64,000 nucleotides of DNA, from assembly GCA_020726505.1 (NCBI GenBank), contig JAHLEZ010000015.1:868001-932000 (forward strand), given 5' to 3'. The notes under the pieces are model-generated. The model ran no database searches, was not told where the DNA came from, and saw nothing but the letters and a program-made list of their open reading frames with translations. The position numbers and the translations under genes are program-made. Below are positions 23,347 to 35,247 of the stretch, in pieces; the stretch's first letter is position 1; every line of letters starts with the position of its first letter. The DNA is from Leptodontidium sp. MPI-SDFR-AT-0119. Lineage: Eukaryota > Ascomycota > Leotiomycetes > Helotiales > Leptodontidiaceae.

Positions 23347-24489
23347 GAACGGTCTCAGGGATACACATATCGGCGAACATAACTCTTCAGAGAGACCAGG
23401 ATGACCCCAACCTGGCCTCGGCCGAACAACCGAACAACCCTACACCTTAGATAAACACCACTCTTCACCTGCACATACTCTGCCTGGACGAATTTCCTAT
23501 GTGATTCACTCGATGGCGTTCCGGTAGAAAGATCTCCTACTCTCGAAAAGTACCTAGATACCAAGATCGCGCTGTACGTTTGCATATTCATTCGCCTCAC
23601 GGGTTTGGATTTGGCGTTTGCTTTTCATCTTTTCAATAGAGCCTCAGGTTATTAATGAAGTGTCATAAAGCAATCCTATTGTTTCCGTCTTGATTTTCAG
23701 TGTCATCGTTATTGTGGTTGTTCTTTTGCAAAGTGCTAAGCCTGTGAAAAAGTCTGTTCAAGTAGGGCAATCTCTTTGGGGAGCCACGCCAATACACGCT
23801 TTGATCATTTACATTGACAGTGTTTTTGGCTTGTGCAATTATCTAGATGGAGAGACATTTTGCTCTAGTTACGGTGCTGAGTAGCTACAGGCGCGGATTG
23901 GCGGGAAAAATATTGCGGGGAGATCGGGGGAAATAAGCGAGACGGAAGGAAAGTCTTGGAGGACGATCAGTTCTGAAGGTACAATGCGGTGCCTTACATT
24001 TCGCTTCTGCTTTAACCCGAGGCCACGAGTTCAATGCATCTATTCAGGAGGTCAGAACTTTTTCAGGTTCTTTTATCTTGCCTACCCCGCGAAATCTCTG
24101 GGGGATCTCTCTCAGCGCCTGGGCATCCCCTGTTGACTGCAGGCCCTGACATATTAAAACGGATATTTCGGACGCACTGACGGGAAAGGCAACTCGACAG
24201 AGCACAACTGCCCCGAACCCCACCAGGAGGCAATTTAAAGATATGTCATGTTGCCATCTTGGCACATGTGATGAAATGGAAATCGCTTTAGCAATAACCC
24301 GAGAGCTTTGCGTGCTCAGAGGTGGATCAACAATTGCAGAGAGTAGGATATTCTTTAACTATAAAACCCCCCAATACGTCTAGTTGTCGAGGTAGGTTCA
24401 ACCACCCCGACCTTCTCTTATATTTCCCTTTCTTCTGAGGCACTTGAACTCTGCAGCCTTGCTTTTAGGCTAAGAGTCAACCGCCCATT
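23347..24489. other. Intergenic, no gene seen
   Basis: 1.1 kb between AOX and the PL26 gene, both plus. Short overlapping ORFs only. A stretch TATAAAACCCCCC near 24360, about 130 bases before the PL26 ATG, looks like a TATA box with a nearby leader. Confidence 0.5.
24355..24367 (+). promoter_or_regulatory. Probable TATA box of the PL26 gene
   Basis: An ACTATAAAACCCC sequence lies about 125-130 bases upstream of the ATG at 24490, in a plausible position for a core promoter of a tightly regulated secreted enzyme. This is a motif match only. Confidence 0.35.
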
Positions 24490-27392
24490 ATGTCACGACG
24501 ACTCATACTTTCTCTTGCCCTTTGTGGCTTGTTCGATTCCGTCACACCTCAGTTGTTTACAAACTCTACCAATTCCAGCACCTCGACAAGTTCTGCTTCA
24601 GTGCATTGGCTTGGTGAGAAACCAACATACAACTATGGAACCACTTTCGGTCTTCCATGGCCTCAAGGACAACATCATCCCGAGAACACCAGCTTCACAG
24701 TCGCGACAGGTTCTAATGAGCGACTCGAACTACAGACGTGGGTAACTGGCCATTGGGCTGATGGTTCAGTCAAGTGGACCGGCCACGCTATTTCTGCATC
24801 TGAGAATCTAGCCGACAAGTACACCGTCACGGCACAGAATGTGAAGAATACAACAACATCCCCATATACCAACAAGACCGGATCTCTCACTGTCACTGAT
24901 ACCGCCTCTAAGGTCACTGTCAACACCGGGAAACTGACGGTGTCTTTTCCCAAGGAAGGCAGTATTCTCATCGATAGCATCCAAACCAAGAGCGGAAAAG
25001 TCGTTGGGAAAGACGGACACCTAGTCCTCCAATCTCAATCAGGCGTTGCAGCCAACTCCGACGGCCGTGGAAACTCCTCCATCAACTACTTCAACTTTCT
25101 GAGCAACATCGAAGAGGTTACCGTGAGTGAGCAGGTTTCTGTCCGTGCTCTTGTCACGGTTCGAGGGAAGCATCAAGTGCAGGATGGTGGCAGCCATGAG
25201 GATTGGCTTCCTTTCGTCTTGCGCTTCTACCTCTATGCGAACTCTGATTCTATCAGGCTGGTTCACAGTCTGGTTTTCGACGGAGCTGCAAATGAGGATC
25301 TCATCACAGGTGTCGGAATCCGGTTCGGTGTTCCTTTGGAAGGCGAGGCTCAGTACAATCGTCATGTCCGTTTTGCTGGTGTTGACGGAGGACTGTTTAG
25401 CGAGGCTGTGCAAGGTATCACTGGTTTGAGGAGGGATCCTGGCCAGGTAGTGAGGACTGCGCAAGTTGATGGCAATGAACTGCCCGCTACTGGTACATGG
25501 GATGTGAGAGTGTCTTCTAGACTCAAGTGGATTCCTACTTGGGGCGACTACAGTTTGAATCAGCTCTCGTCGGATGGCTTCACGCTCAAGAAGAGAACTA
25601 AAGCTGGACAAAGTTGGGTCAGCATTCTCGGAGGTACTCGCGCTGGTGGATTGGCCTATCTGGGTGGTGCAACAAAGGTAAGCCGATTCTGTCCAGCCTG
25701 GATCCCCTGAGGTATCCGTATCAGAAGTCCAGCTTCTTCATGTCACGATCCTTCTCGAGTCAAATACTGATTCTTTCACAGGGAGGTCTAGCCGTAGGAC
25801 TACGTGACTTCTGGAAACGTTTCCCCAGTGGTCTCGACATTTCAAATGCCGTCACTGATCAAGGTGATTTGACAGTCTGGCTCTACGACCCAGCTGCACA
25901 ACCCCTTGACCTTCGTCCATACCACGACGGTCTCGGTGAAAACGGCTACAAAGATCAACTCGACGCCCTCGAGATCACATACGAAGATTGGGAGCCGGGC
26001 TTTGACACTCCCTACGGTATTGCCCGAACAAGCGAAGTCTATATCTTCGGGTTCGAAGAGACACCCACCAGAGACACCCTTGCAGGATTAACCGAGTACA
26101 TCAACAACCCTCCCGTATTGGCCGCCGAACCAGCTTACCTGCAAGAATCGAAAGCCATCGGAACATACTGGTCTGTACCCGACACCAACAGCCCCCAAGC
26201 GGCAACTATCGAAGACCATCTCGACTTCCTGTTCAAGTTCTACGAAGAGCAGGTCGAGCAGCGCAGATGGTACGGCTTCCTCGATTACGGAGATTTTATG
26301 CATACCTACGACACGGACCGCCACTCATGGCGTTACGATGTCGGTGGCTACGGATGGGATAACTCGGAATTATCACCAGATCTCTTCTTCTGGCTATACT
26401 TCCTCCGCACAGGTCGACACGACGTGTATCGCTTCGCTGAAGCTCTCACACGCCACACCGGTGAAGTAGACGTCTACCACATCGGCCAATGGAAAGGTCT
26501 AGGAACCCGCCACGGAGTCCAACATTTCTCAGACAGCGCGAAGCAAGCCCGAATCTCGCAACCTCAATACCGCAAGTACTTCTACTATTTTTCTGGCGGT
26601 GACGAGCGAGTCGGAGAGCTGATGGACGAACTCCTCGACACCGTCAACACATATGGCATCCTCGACCCGAACAGAAAAGTCCGCACCGACGGCTGGGTAC
26701 CCACACCCGGTTCTACCGTCGCTATCGGTCTGGGAACAGATTGGGGCGCTTTAGCAGGTGGCTGGTTAATAGCCTGGGAACGCCGCGGTGCTCGTTGGGA
26801 AGAAGCCAGAACCAAACTCACCAACACGATCGCCGGAATCGCCAACCTGAAGAACGGTTTCGTAACAGGAACTTCCCTCTTCAACCTCACATCCAGCACA
26901 CTCGGCCCTCCCCCCTTGGACCCAAACAACACAGGCTACGTCGCCGTATCGCATCTCTCCGCCGTCTTCGGCCTCCCAGAAGTGGTTTCCGAAGCGATCG
27001 AGTACTACGGCAGCTCCCTGCCCGCGGGATTCAAAGACGCCTGGCTGGATTACTGCTACTACTTCCGCGCCAGCGCTGCGGAGCAGATCGCTCGGTACGG
27101 CGTCACTTTCGGGTCGTTGAACCTGTATCAGGGACATTCGAGGCTGATTGCTTACGTGGCTAACGAGAGGGATAATGCCACTATTGCTGCGAGGGCATGG
27201 CAGCAGTTCTATTCGTCCGATGGGTTGGGGCCCACCGCGGCGTGGAATAAGACGGCTGTGTCTGGAAGTAGGGTTGTGCAGCCGGTGGATGAGGCGGCGT
27301 GGCTGTCGACTAATGATGTTGCTCAGTATGGGCTTGCTGCTATTCAGAATCTGGCGCTGGTGAGGGATACGTTGGAGAGTTCGTTCCCGTAA
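24490..27392 (+). CDS. Secreted PL26-type exo-rhamnogalacturonan lyase (PcRGLX/YetA-like)
   Basis: Model: 24490-25677 joined to 25782-27392, 932 aa. A signal peptide (MSRRLILSLALCGLF...) leads into an N-terminal Thr/Ser-rich stretch and then SVHWLGEKPTYNYGTTFGLPWPQG, the start typical of the PcRGLX/YetA-like family, classed as polysaccharide lyase family 26. In the known enzyme from Penicillium these lyases release unsaturated galacturonosyl-rhamnose from rhamnogalacturonan I ends. Large beta domains (WVTGHWADGSVKWTGH, VHSLVFDG) are followed by an alpha-toroid-like part (FLDYGDFMHTYD, WDNSELSPDLFFWLYFL). The 104-nt intron has GTAAGC and TTTCACAG ends. It suggests use of pectin side regions from plant walls. 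Confidence 0.85.
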
Positions 27393-28151
27393 AGGGTGTG
27401 CGTGTGAGAGAATTGGCTAGGATTTTGGACTGTAGTTTTGTTACCTTTGTACATATATTCACTTCTTTGAGCCTCTAGTTGTTTAGATAATGCCCCTGTA
27501 TGTTGTTACCAGTAAATAGACACATGAAAACGTCTTCAATCACTCACCCATATCAAAACAATGCACTCACAAAGGCCCAATTGGACAAACATACCTACAC
27601 CGAATACGAAAGCAGGAGTCAGAACTTATGTAGTATGTAGAACTCGGATTATATTTCATCCCCTTCCGTCTCGTCCCCTCAAAATCTCCTCCCAAAATAC
27701 AACCACATCCCTCCCAATACCCCATCCCATCCGATAACGTCAGAAAAATTAGAACCCCAAGACGCCCACTGGCCTAGGGGGTGAAAGGACCCATAAATAC
27801 CGGCTCAAGAAAAAGGAAGAATGTTGAAACATGAAAAGAAGGAAGCCAGATTTCTCATCGCCATCCCATGCAAAGCTGCTTGCAAATGCCATGCTATGCC
27901 ATGCCAGAAATTCAAGGGAAGGAAAACTAAAGGGAACGCTGCCCAAAGGTACAATGCGATATACAGTATGTCTGTATAACAGACCGACTGAACTCGCTCC
28001 AGTCTTGCAAGCGCTAATTACAAATAAGTTACACCAAGTCGCTCCCTATGTGACCAAAAACAAAGACGGTTCAGCACATCCAGAATATCAAGAGTATCGA
28101 CAGGGTTATGGAATTCAAGGGAGGAGGGGTATTGAAGGCGGCAGGAGTTTC
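27393..28151. other. Convergent intergenic region
   Basis: 759 bases between the converging PL26 and DUF726 genes. Expected to hold both 3' ends. No gene seen. Confidence 0.5.
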
Positions 28152-31100
28152 TTATGCAAAAGTCATCTCGATCTCTTTCTCCTTGCCAAACTCCTCGTCG
28201 TCATCCGCCCACGCGTTGTGCCCGAAATCAATCGGTGCGAGTGTAGTCGGTAATGTACTACTGCTCTTCAAGTCCGGCCTTTGCAACGTTGCAGCGCGAT
28301 CTGTGGGTTCTGGTGTGGGCGGGTTGAGAGGCGATGGTGCGCGCAAGGGGAGATGATTACTGGATGTACCAGCTGAGCGAGGAGGCGAGCGGTAGGCTGT
28401 GTCGAATGTCATTTGGATTTCTTCCTCCTCTGCTGCGTAGATTGGAGGTGATCGGTTCGATGGGATCCACTCACTACTCGATTGGCGAGGTGACGCAGCT
28501 GGCGAAGGTTTGTTGACTTTCAGCATCGAGGAGCCGTCGTAAGACTGTGTCTCGCGCAACGAAGTACGTGGGTTGGAAGGGCTCAGGGAGGAAGAGCCCA
28601 AGTCGAGTTTCATAGGCGGAAGGGTGGATTTGAGCTCCTTGACCTCCATATGTTCGCTTGCAAGCTCAGCACGGATAGCATCGACATCGAAGAGAACACC
28701 ATGGTTGTTGCCTTGACCGTCTTCGGTCTTAGCAGATTCCGGCTCCCCTTTGTATTCTTCGTATGTTTCCCATTCTTTCCGCTCAACGACGGTCTTCTTT
28801 TTACGGCCGAAGAACCCGAATTTGCCTTTCGACTCTTTCTCCTTCTTTTCGTACTCTTTTCTCGCCTCTTCAATCTCATTGATGAGTTCTCGCTGGCGCT
28901 GTGCATGATTCTCGGGATCTGGATCCTCGATTTCAGTGAATTCATCACTTTCAACTAGCCAGCCAACCTCGCGAAGGAGCTTGGGCATTGCCGTTCTGTA
29001 AGCCATGTGTCCTGGCACAAGATCCGTTACGTCGACGTTTTCCAAACCTGGAATCCCTTCAACAGGAGCAAGGCCTGCTACTCGACTAATGCCACCGCTC
29101 GTCAAACGGAAGAGATACCCCAGAATCCAATCGTTCCTGGCGTATCCATTCACAAATCTACCAGCAACAACAGATCTTGCTTTCAGATACTCATCCCTCT
29201 TTGCGACAATTGGTGAGCCAAATAGGTAGACATTTTGGACAAGGCCATAGGCCCCTTTCCTGGCAAGCTCTTTCAGGCAGGCAAAGATGACTCTGGATCC
29301 AAGAGAGTATCCCACGAATGTGATGGGTCGTGTGCCCAGATTCCGATCAATAAGCGAATCGGCCAGAATAAGCCCAGCCATGTTTGCTCGATCAAGAGAA
29401 ACAGTCCAAGGGTTGTCGATGAGATAGGCTAATTTTGTCAAGACGACAGGCAGTGTCAAGGCAGCCATAAGACCAGTCAAGATAGTGCTACCCAGTACCT
29501 GTTGGAGACCTTGGGTCAAAGCCTGTGGTTGTTAGTTGGAACTTTTGATCATGCGAAGAGAGACCAACCTCTGTGGCTAAGATGTTAATAGTATCTCCCA
29601 TACTTTGTAGCATTTCAGGTTCCCAAAGAACAGAGTATATATCTCCCATGATAGGATCCACCGTACTATATGGTAGCCGCACATCGTCGACCTTTCCAGT
29701 CATCCATCCCGAAACCGTGACAATCAAATTAACTCGCTTATTGTTGTGTAGTGGCCGGTATTCGAAGGTTTTGACGGCCCCGGTTCTTCGGTTCGCAGCT
29801 CGCACAGCGATAATTCCTCCTGACGCTGCGGCACTAGATGTGATGATAGCAGCCCCTCCCGCCCCCGCAAGGAAACCACTGGTACCAGCAACGCCAATAG
29901 TTGTAAATCCTGCTGCAAGTCCAGCACCAATGACAGGAGCGAGCAAGCCAGCAGAGAGACCAATGACCAAGCCACCTCCAACAGTCGCAAGGCCCATCAT
30001 CATATACCGCTTCTTCAGAGCTAATTTTCTTCGAACCTCTTTGTGCTCATCCTCATTCCAGTTCTCCTTCTCGGCAGCTTGCTGCATTTCAAGAGCATCT
30101 GTGACTCGCTTCTCAAAACGACAAATCTCGAGCCATGACACTTCCATGTTATCTCCCACTTTCTCTAGTAGAACTCGAGATCGAGCATCGTAGACAGAAT
30201 CAGCAATCAGTGTCAAGAATAGATCGCAGAGAACAGTCCAGCGAAGGTCAATATCGAGGCTTGCCGTTGTTGGGAGCTGTGAAGGAGTCCGCACTTCCGG
30301 CAGATCATCGCCATCGTGCTCTTCATATGGAGGTGGTGCTTGTGCTGCCTCTTCCTCAAATTTGGGATGGGTTGAAGACAGCCGAGGAGAGGATATTGAA
30401 GGTCTAGATGACAGTGACAGCCGAGAACTCTTGTCCGTAGAAGTCATCGAGTCGGGCCTGGGGGACGAATGACCGGGAGTAAGGGGTTCTTTCTCGGCCA
30501 TAGGATTCTTGACTCGGGCGTTTTGCATAAGTGTGGGAGTCAGGTCTTTTGGTACAACGCCGTGTTCAGCCAGTTGTTCGATCATAATTTGCTCTGCGGT
30601 GCTGATCTCCATATGGGCGTAGAGTCGGACCATCATTTTCTGACTCCACATTTGCATTGCTTCTGCTGATAGCTGAATGTCCTTCTTGCTGCTTCGAGTA
30701 TGGTTTATGGACTCGGCAGCAGTCACCATATTTGACAGAATCAATCGAGTCATTCCAACATAGGCAATTCTCTGCCCCTCAGTCAAGAGGTCCTTTGTAG
30801 CCTGCATTTGAGATGTGGCATCTCTCTGCTCTTCGTCCTCCATTTCGCCAGCACCAGTGCCTCCATTGACGTCTTTAAACAGGTACTGAGTGTTTTCATC
30901 CAAACTCGTGGCCGATTGAGCATCCTCGTCTAGCTGAACTCTTGTATACCCCTTTCCAGCACCGCCCAGTCCTTCATAGGCATCCTCCTCAACATCAGAA
31001 TTATGCTCTTTCGCAATAAGCCTATTATCATCGTCGTACATGTCGTACGGTGCAAATGCCGGCATAGTCTGCCATTCGTCCTCTTCCACTACTGGTGATT

Positions 31101-31794
31101 TGACATCCAATTGTGTGGTATGCTGATGTGACCATTCCGATATGCCCCCGCTCTGTGAACTTTGTCCTCGAACATGTGTTGCATCTTTCGGCTTTTCTTC
31201 CTTGGCCTTCTCCTCCTCCTCCTTGCCGTTGCCATTGTTTAGGTCCTTTCCGACAGACATTGGAGGCTCCGGGGATGGTTCTGTTTCTGCGGCTTTGGCA
31301 GATTCCTCCGGAGTTGCATCATGAGTCTTTGGTTCCACCTTGACAGCGTCCGCAGGCTTCGGAAGTTCTGGGGTAGCAGCTCTCGCTGTCTCATCATCTT
31401 TTGCCCCTGGTTCTTGTAATTGTGGTATTGGTGTTCCAGGAGGTAATGGCGTTGACCTGGCATCCTTGAATTCCTCATCCCCACTAGATTCCTCATCTCG
31501 AGTCTCAACCTGGGGCTTCGGGCCGCCGATCGATTCCTCAATCTTGGAAACTTTCCCTTTCACGTACCCGTTCACTCCGGGCCTGGATGGTATCTCATCA
31601 TCCCCCTTGCTCTCCGGTTCTACCGGCATTGTGACTTTATGTTTGACCACCGGGAGACCGAAGTCGTCGAGTTCTGCCACAGCTGCGCTGGGCGCCACAT
31701 GGCCATTGCTAACAACCACTACAAGCGATTCTTTGTTCGCTGCTTGTCCACTCTCAGGCATATTGGTTGAGCTGTCCACCGCCTCGTGTCGCAA
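28152..31794 (-). CDS. DUF726 (TMCO4/Mil1-like) membrane-associated alpha/beta hydrolase
   Basis: Model: complement of 28152-29522 and 29569-31794, 1198 aa. The first 350 residues are acidic and low in complexity. The middle part has a helical region (YAHMEISTAEQIMIEQLAEHG), then a Gly/Ala-rich membrane stretch near residue 630 (MMMGLATVGGGLVIGLSAG and the following IGAGLAAGFTTIGVAG). The hydrolase core follows, with the nucleophile motif ITFVGYSLGSRVIFACLKEL near residue 800. This order is that of the DUF726 family, which includes human TMCO4 and yeast Mil1 (YFL034W). The C-terminal 200 residues are Ser/Pro-rich and disordered. Function in lipid or Golgi trafficking is suggested for relatives only. 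The start could also be a later Met. Confidence 0.9.
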
Positions 31795-32343
31795 CGACCG
31801 CCGTTCCTCACATCCAAAGGCTCCTATGGCAAGTTTGTCTGAAGCTGGGGGCGCTCCTCTGGTCGTGGGTAAAGATTCGTCTCTGGCAGACGCATGCTTT
31901 TTGAAGCACTGGTTCGTAATTCGAGGTCGTGCTCAAGGGACGGACGATTGTTTGAAGTGGGTGCAAGTGCAGCGCAGGGGGGTCGTTGCACTAAGAAACA
32001 AAGAGACTCGAGGTGGGGTGGGGCTTGCTGTCAGTGAACGATCGTCCCAGGTGGCTGACTTGCTAAAGTCCAAACGGTTGCACGCCATGTTAAGTCACTA
32101 CCACAGTAGTAAGTATTCACGAATAAGTGCTTACTGTAACATGACTCGATTTCTTGCTTCACTTGGAAATATGATACTACTCCTTGGCAGTATTCTTGAA
32201 ATGCATCCATTCATTCCCCATAATGATTGATTTTCGCAGCTTCAAAGACATGCCATCCACCCTTTTTAGGACGAACAGAGCTCTTAACTAGGGTATTGCT
32301 ACGATATCAGATAGTCAGCACCACCAAAACGCCTTCCCGCAAA
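31795..32343. other. Intergenic, no gene seen
   Basis: 549 bases between the DUF726 start and the UTP23 stop, both minus. It holds the DUF726 promoter. A long plus-strand ORF running through here is the antisense shadow of the DUF726 gene. Confidence 0.5.
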
Positions 32344-33329
32344 CTAATCATCATCTCCATCAGCCACCTCTGGTTTAAGAGATACTCCTCCATCCTCTAC
32401 CCCGGATTTGGGCTTCCTCTTTCGTTTCCGTTTAGCACCTTGTTCTGGGCCATCTGATTTCTCCGGATTCGATTCCCCAGTCGCCGATTCCTTGCCCTCT
32501 TTCTTCACTGAAGATTTCAGACCTTCTTCCGTTGGCTTCTTCGCCTTCTTTACAGCCAGTGGGTTTGGGCCTTTAGGACCCTTCACCTTTTTCTTCTTCT
32601 TGGATATATCCGCCTCTCCAGCACCATCATGCTTCTCTTCTGCCTCCTCCTCATCCTCTCGTTTCCTCTTGAGACTGCCACTTCCCCTCTTCAACCCCGC
32701 CCTGAACTTGACTCGTTCTTCCTTCTCCCTATTGTCTGTACTCGCCTCAGCCATCGGCTCCATGATCATAACGCTGCGATTGATATAGACCAGCGGCACG
32801 CCCAGAATGCCCCTCATGTGTTTCCGCACCTCTAATTCCTGGCTGGCGACAACATAGCGATTCTTATTCGTCTTGCTGCCCTTGGGGTCGACCACTGAAG
32901 CCAGGCATTCCTGCGTACTGAGTGGCTCTGGGTAATCTTCTGGACGGTGACCGCATCTTCTCCGTTCGTATGTTTTGGCTTTGTCGATGAGATATGAGAC
33001 GCCTGGTTCCGAGGCGGCGGCGTAGAGATGGCGCATCGAGCATTGCGTGATCACTTTATCGATTAGCATGTAGCTTGAACGTCTGGTAGAAGCGCATACT
33101 GGGCTTGACTTCGCCGTGAAGTGTCCGCTCGAGTCCTCCCACAAGATCCATCTTGAACCTATCTGCGTCTCTGATCATTTCCGCATCAACTGAAAAACAT
33201 GGTCAGCGTCGTGCGTAAAAGGCTGGAATTGAGGGGCTCACGGAGTACTTGGTATGGCACACGGAAGCCATAGCTGAGCCCATACTGCTGCATGAGCTTC
33301 CGGTACTGTTTGGATCTTTTGCCCCTCAT
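32344..33329 (-). CDS. UTP23: rRNA-processing protein UTP23 (PIN-like domain)
   Basis: Model: complement of 32344-33053, 33100-33189, 33242-33329, 295 aa. UTP23 belongs to the small-subunit processome and aids release of snR30 during 18S rRNA maturation in the nucleolus. The start MRGKRSKQYRKLMQQYGLS, the segment FKMDLVGGLERTL, then PMITQCSMRHLYAA and the zinc-binding-like CGHRPED...QECLASVV are all typical; the PIN-like fold spans residues 30-165. The Lys/Glu-rich tail with KKKKKVKGPKGPNPLAVKK fits a nucleolar protein. Three exons with GTGAGC and GTATGC donors join in phase; the second intron is needed to reach MITQCS. Confidence 0.95.
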
Positions 33330-33933
33330 TTTCGAATGTGTGAAGCGGTTTGGTTGTTGGAGGATTGCTCGGCCGTGTCACTTGTTCTTTGAAGTTTTAT
33401 TTTTGCGCTACAGCGATAAGCCTCTTATCGGCAGTGCCAAGACATGGGGCGAGGCTGAGGATAAAGCGGATGTACTTTGCCAGAGTCCTTCAGGGAGGCA
33501 ATCAAACAGGGCTTATTTCGAACACAACTCGCAATGGGTGGACATTTGTTTCAAAGACGAGAGTTACTAGGAGTACATGGTATTTGCAAGTGAAGAAGTA
33601 CATCTAGTGACTTTTAAGCCGTTGGATTGAACTTTGGCTCAGCCTTGTACTTTCACAAGAGCTGAATGGAAAGCTGATGGTCGTTCTGGTTGACAACAGT
33701 TTCGAACCACAATTCTATTCGCCTGGACGCCAAATTTCCTTGACCCTGCTTCCACGTCGCATCTCAATACCCCGTTCCTTGCTTGAAGTGCTCATGTCCG
33801 TCTATTTTTCTAACCTCTGGAACATTTTCAGTTGGCTGAGAGATTCTTCGCTTTTGTGGACTGGAAACTTCTGGCTCCACAGCGTCTGGATTTGGGTAGA
33901 GCACATAATCTTTTCTCTTTCTGCAACCCAACT
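33330..33933. other. Intergenic, no gene seen
   Basis: 604 bases between the UTP23 start and the PTC7-like gene end, both on the minus strand. It should hold the UTP23 promoter. ORFs here lack family character. Confidence 0.45.
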
Positions 33934-35247
33934 TCAACCCTTGCTACGTCTGCACAGTGCAGCTACTACACTGATGTCGTCTAGCTTGCCTAAATTTCCG
34001 TTAGTTGGACACTTGGAAGTCAAAGTCTGTCAACCTACCTCCTTCCATAGCCAGGCCCTCCTCAACCGCATGTTCCATAAACGGACTTTCAGCAAAAGGG
34101 TCAGTTGCAATAACTTTGGCAGCTTTCATCAGCTCCTCGGCCACAAACTTCATCCCCCCACCAGCTCCGCCCTTTCGATCACCAGTACTGGCTCCACCAT
34201 GGCCGTTCTCCCACTTTTGTATGCTGTCCACCACATTCTGAATGATTTCATGCTCCCATAAATTGTCAATGACTCCGTCCGACATAGCAAGTACAACATC
34301 GTTCTCTTCTATCTCGACTTTATCCATTACCGCGTTGTCTCGAGGCGTATCTGGACTATTGGTTCCCAACTGTCTTGGACAATCAAACCAATGCCATTGT
34401 TCAGTTGTTTTGTATATCTTCTCTCCGTCTCGCCCATCTCGTGGTCGAATGACTAGAACCTGAGAATCACCCAGATTGGTGACATATAAAAGAGGCGTAG
34501 GAGGAGCGTCCGGGTCCGAATTAGATCTTTGAAAATGTAGTTGCGCTCCGGAAGCAGTGGTTGTGCCTTGCCATTGATTTGGCTGTGAAGTTGCCTCGAT
34601 AGTCTGCTCGTAGGCCTTCTGAAGGTACTCGATTGGAGTAGGTGTGTAAAATTCTCCTGGAGGTCGCAGCCGATTCGCATCTGCTTCTGCTTCTACCGCC
34701 CAGAAATGTAGTATCAGTCTTGCCCAGAGTCTGGAGATGTTAGCATGGTCCGAACATGGGCATGGCGTAACTCGCACCCGGCATGACCCCCAGGCCTTGT
34801 AGACCAAGCACCAACCCCATCATCTGCCGCAATGAACTGGTCGCTAGCATATACTGCATCATCTCCGTTCGTATATCCTCGGATCTTCTGTCCATTGACT
34901 AAAGGCCGCCTGTCGCGACTCCTATCGTGGGTGCTGAGAGGATCTGAAAAAGAGCCCGACGGCGGAGAAAGGAACGGAGGAGGGAATGGTCGTGGTGCCC
35001 GTTTCGCAAACAGAGCAAGGCCAGTCTCGAATCGAAATGGCAGAGGATCACTGCGTACGACGGGTTGGTCAGCACTGGTCGCCGTCGAGGATGTTGCCAG
35101 CTCTGGGCGACATCTTGGAGTGCTTTTGGTGAGAGAACGGCGAGTCTGAGGAAGTATGGCTCGCGCAGCTGGTACTCGAAATGCCGACCTCCTCATCCCA
35201 GCGTCGTGAAGTATATTCCGGAGTTGAGGACAGCGACAATGAAGCAA
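33934..35247 (-). CDS. PTC7: Mitochondrial PP2C-type protein phosphatase, PTC7-like
   Basis: Model: complement of 33934-33989, 34039-34730, 34778-35247, 405 aa. The Arg/Ser-rich N-terminus (LPQTRRSLTKSTPRCRP) looks like a mitochondrial presequence. GDDAVYASDQFIAADDGVGAWS and GGHAGLWARLIL form the first metal-binding part of the PPM fold; LLYVTNLGDSQVLVI, LAMSDGVIDNLWEHE and the last-exon piece KLDDISVVAALC complete it. Yeast Ptc7 dephosphorylates Coq7 and promotes coenzyme Q synthesis. A Pro-rich insert (RPFPPPFLSPPSG) precedes the catalytic part. The short final exon is placed by phase and by the expected KLDDI motif. The start may be at 35247 or at 35196. Confidence 0.92.

Noticed and set aside
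29573..30193. 206-residue plus-strand ORF
   Set aside because: Antisense shadow of the DUF726 membrane region.
31340..32230. 296-residue plus-strand ORF
   Set aside because: Mostly antisense to the N-terminal part of the DUF726 gene; its Ser-rich composition mirrors that gene's acidic codons.
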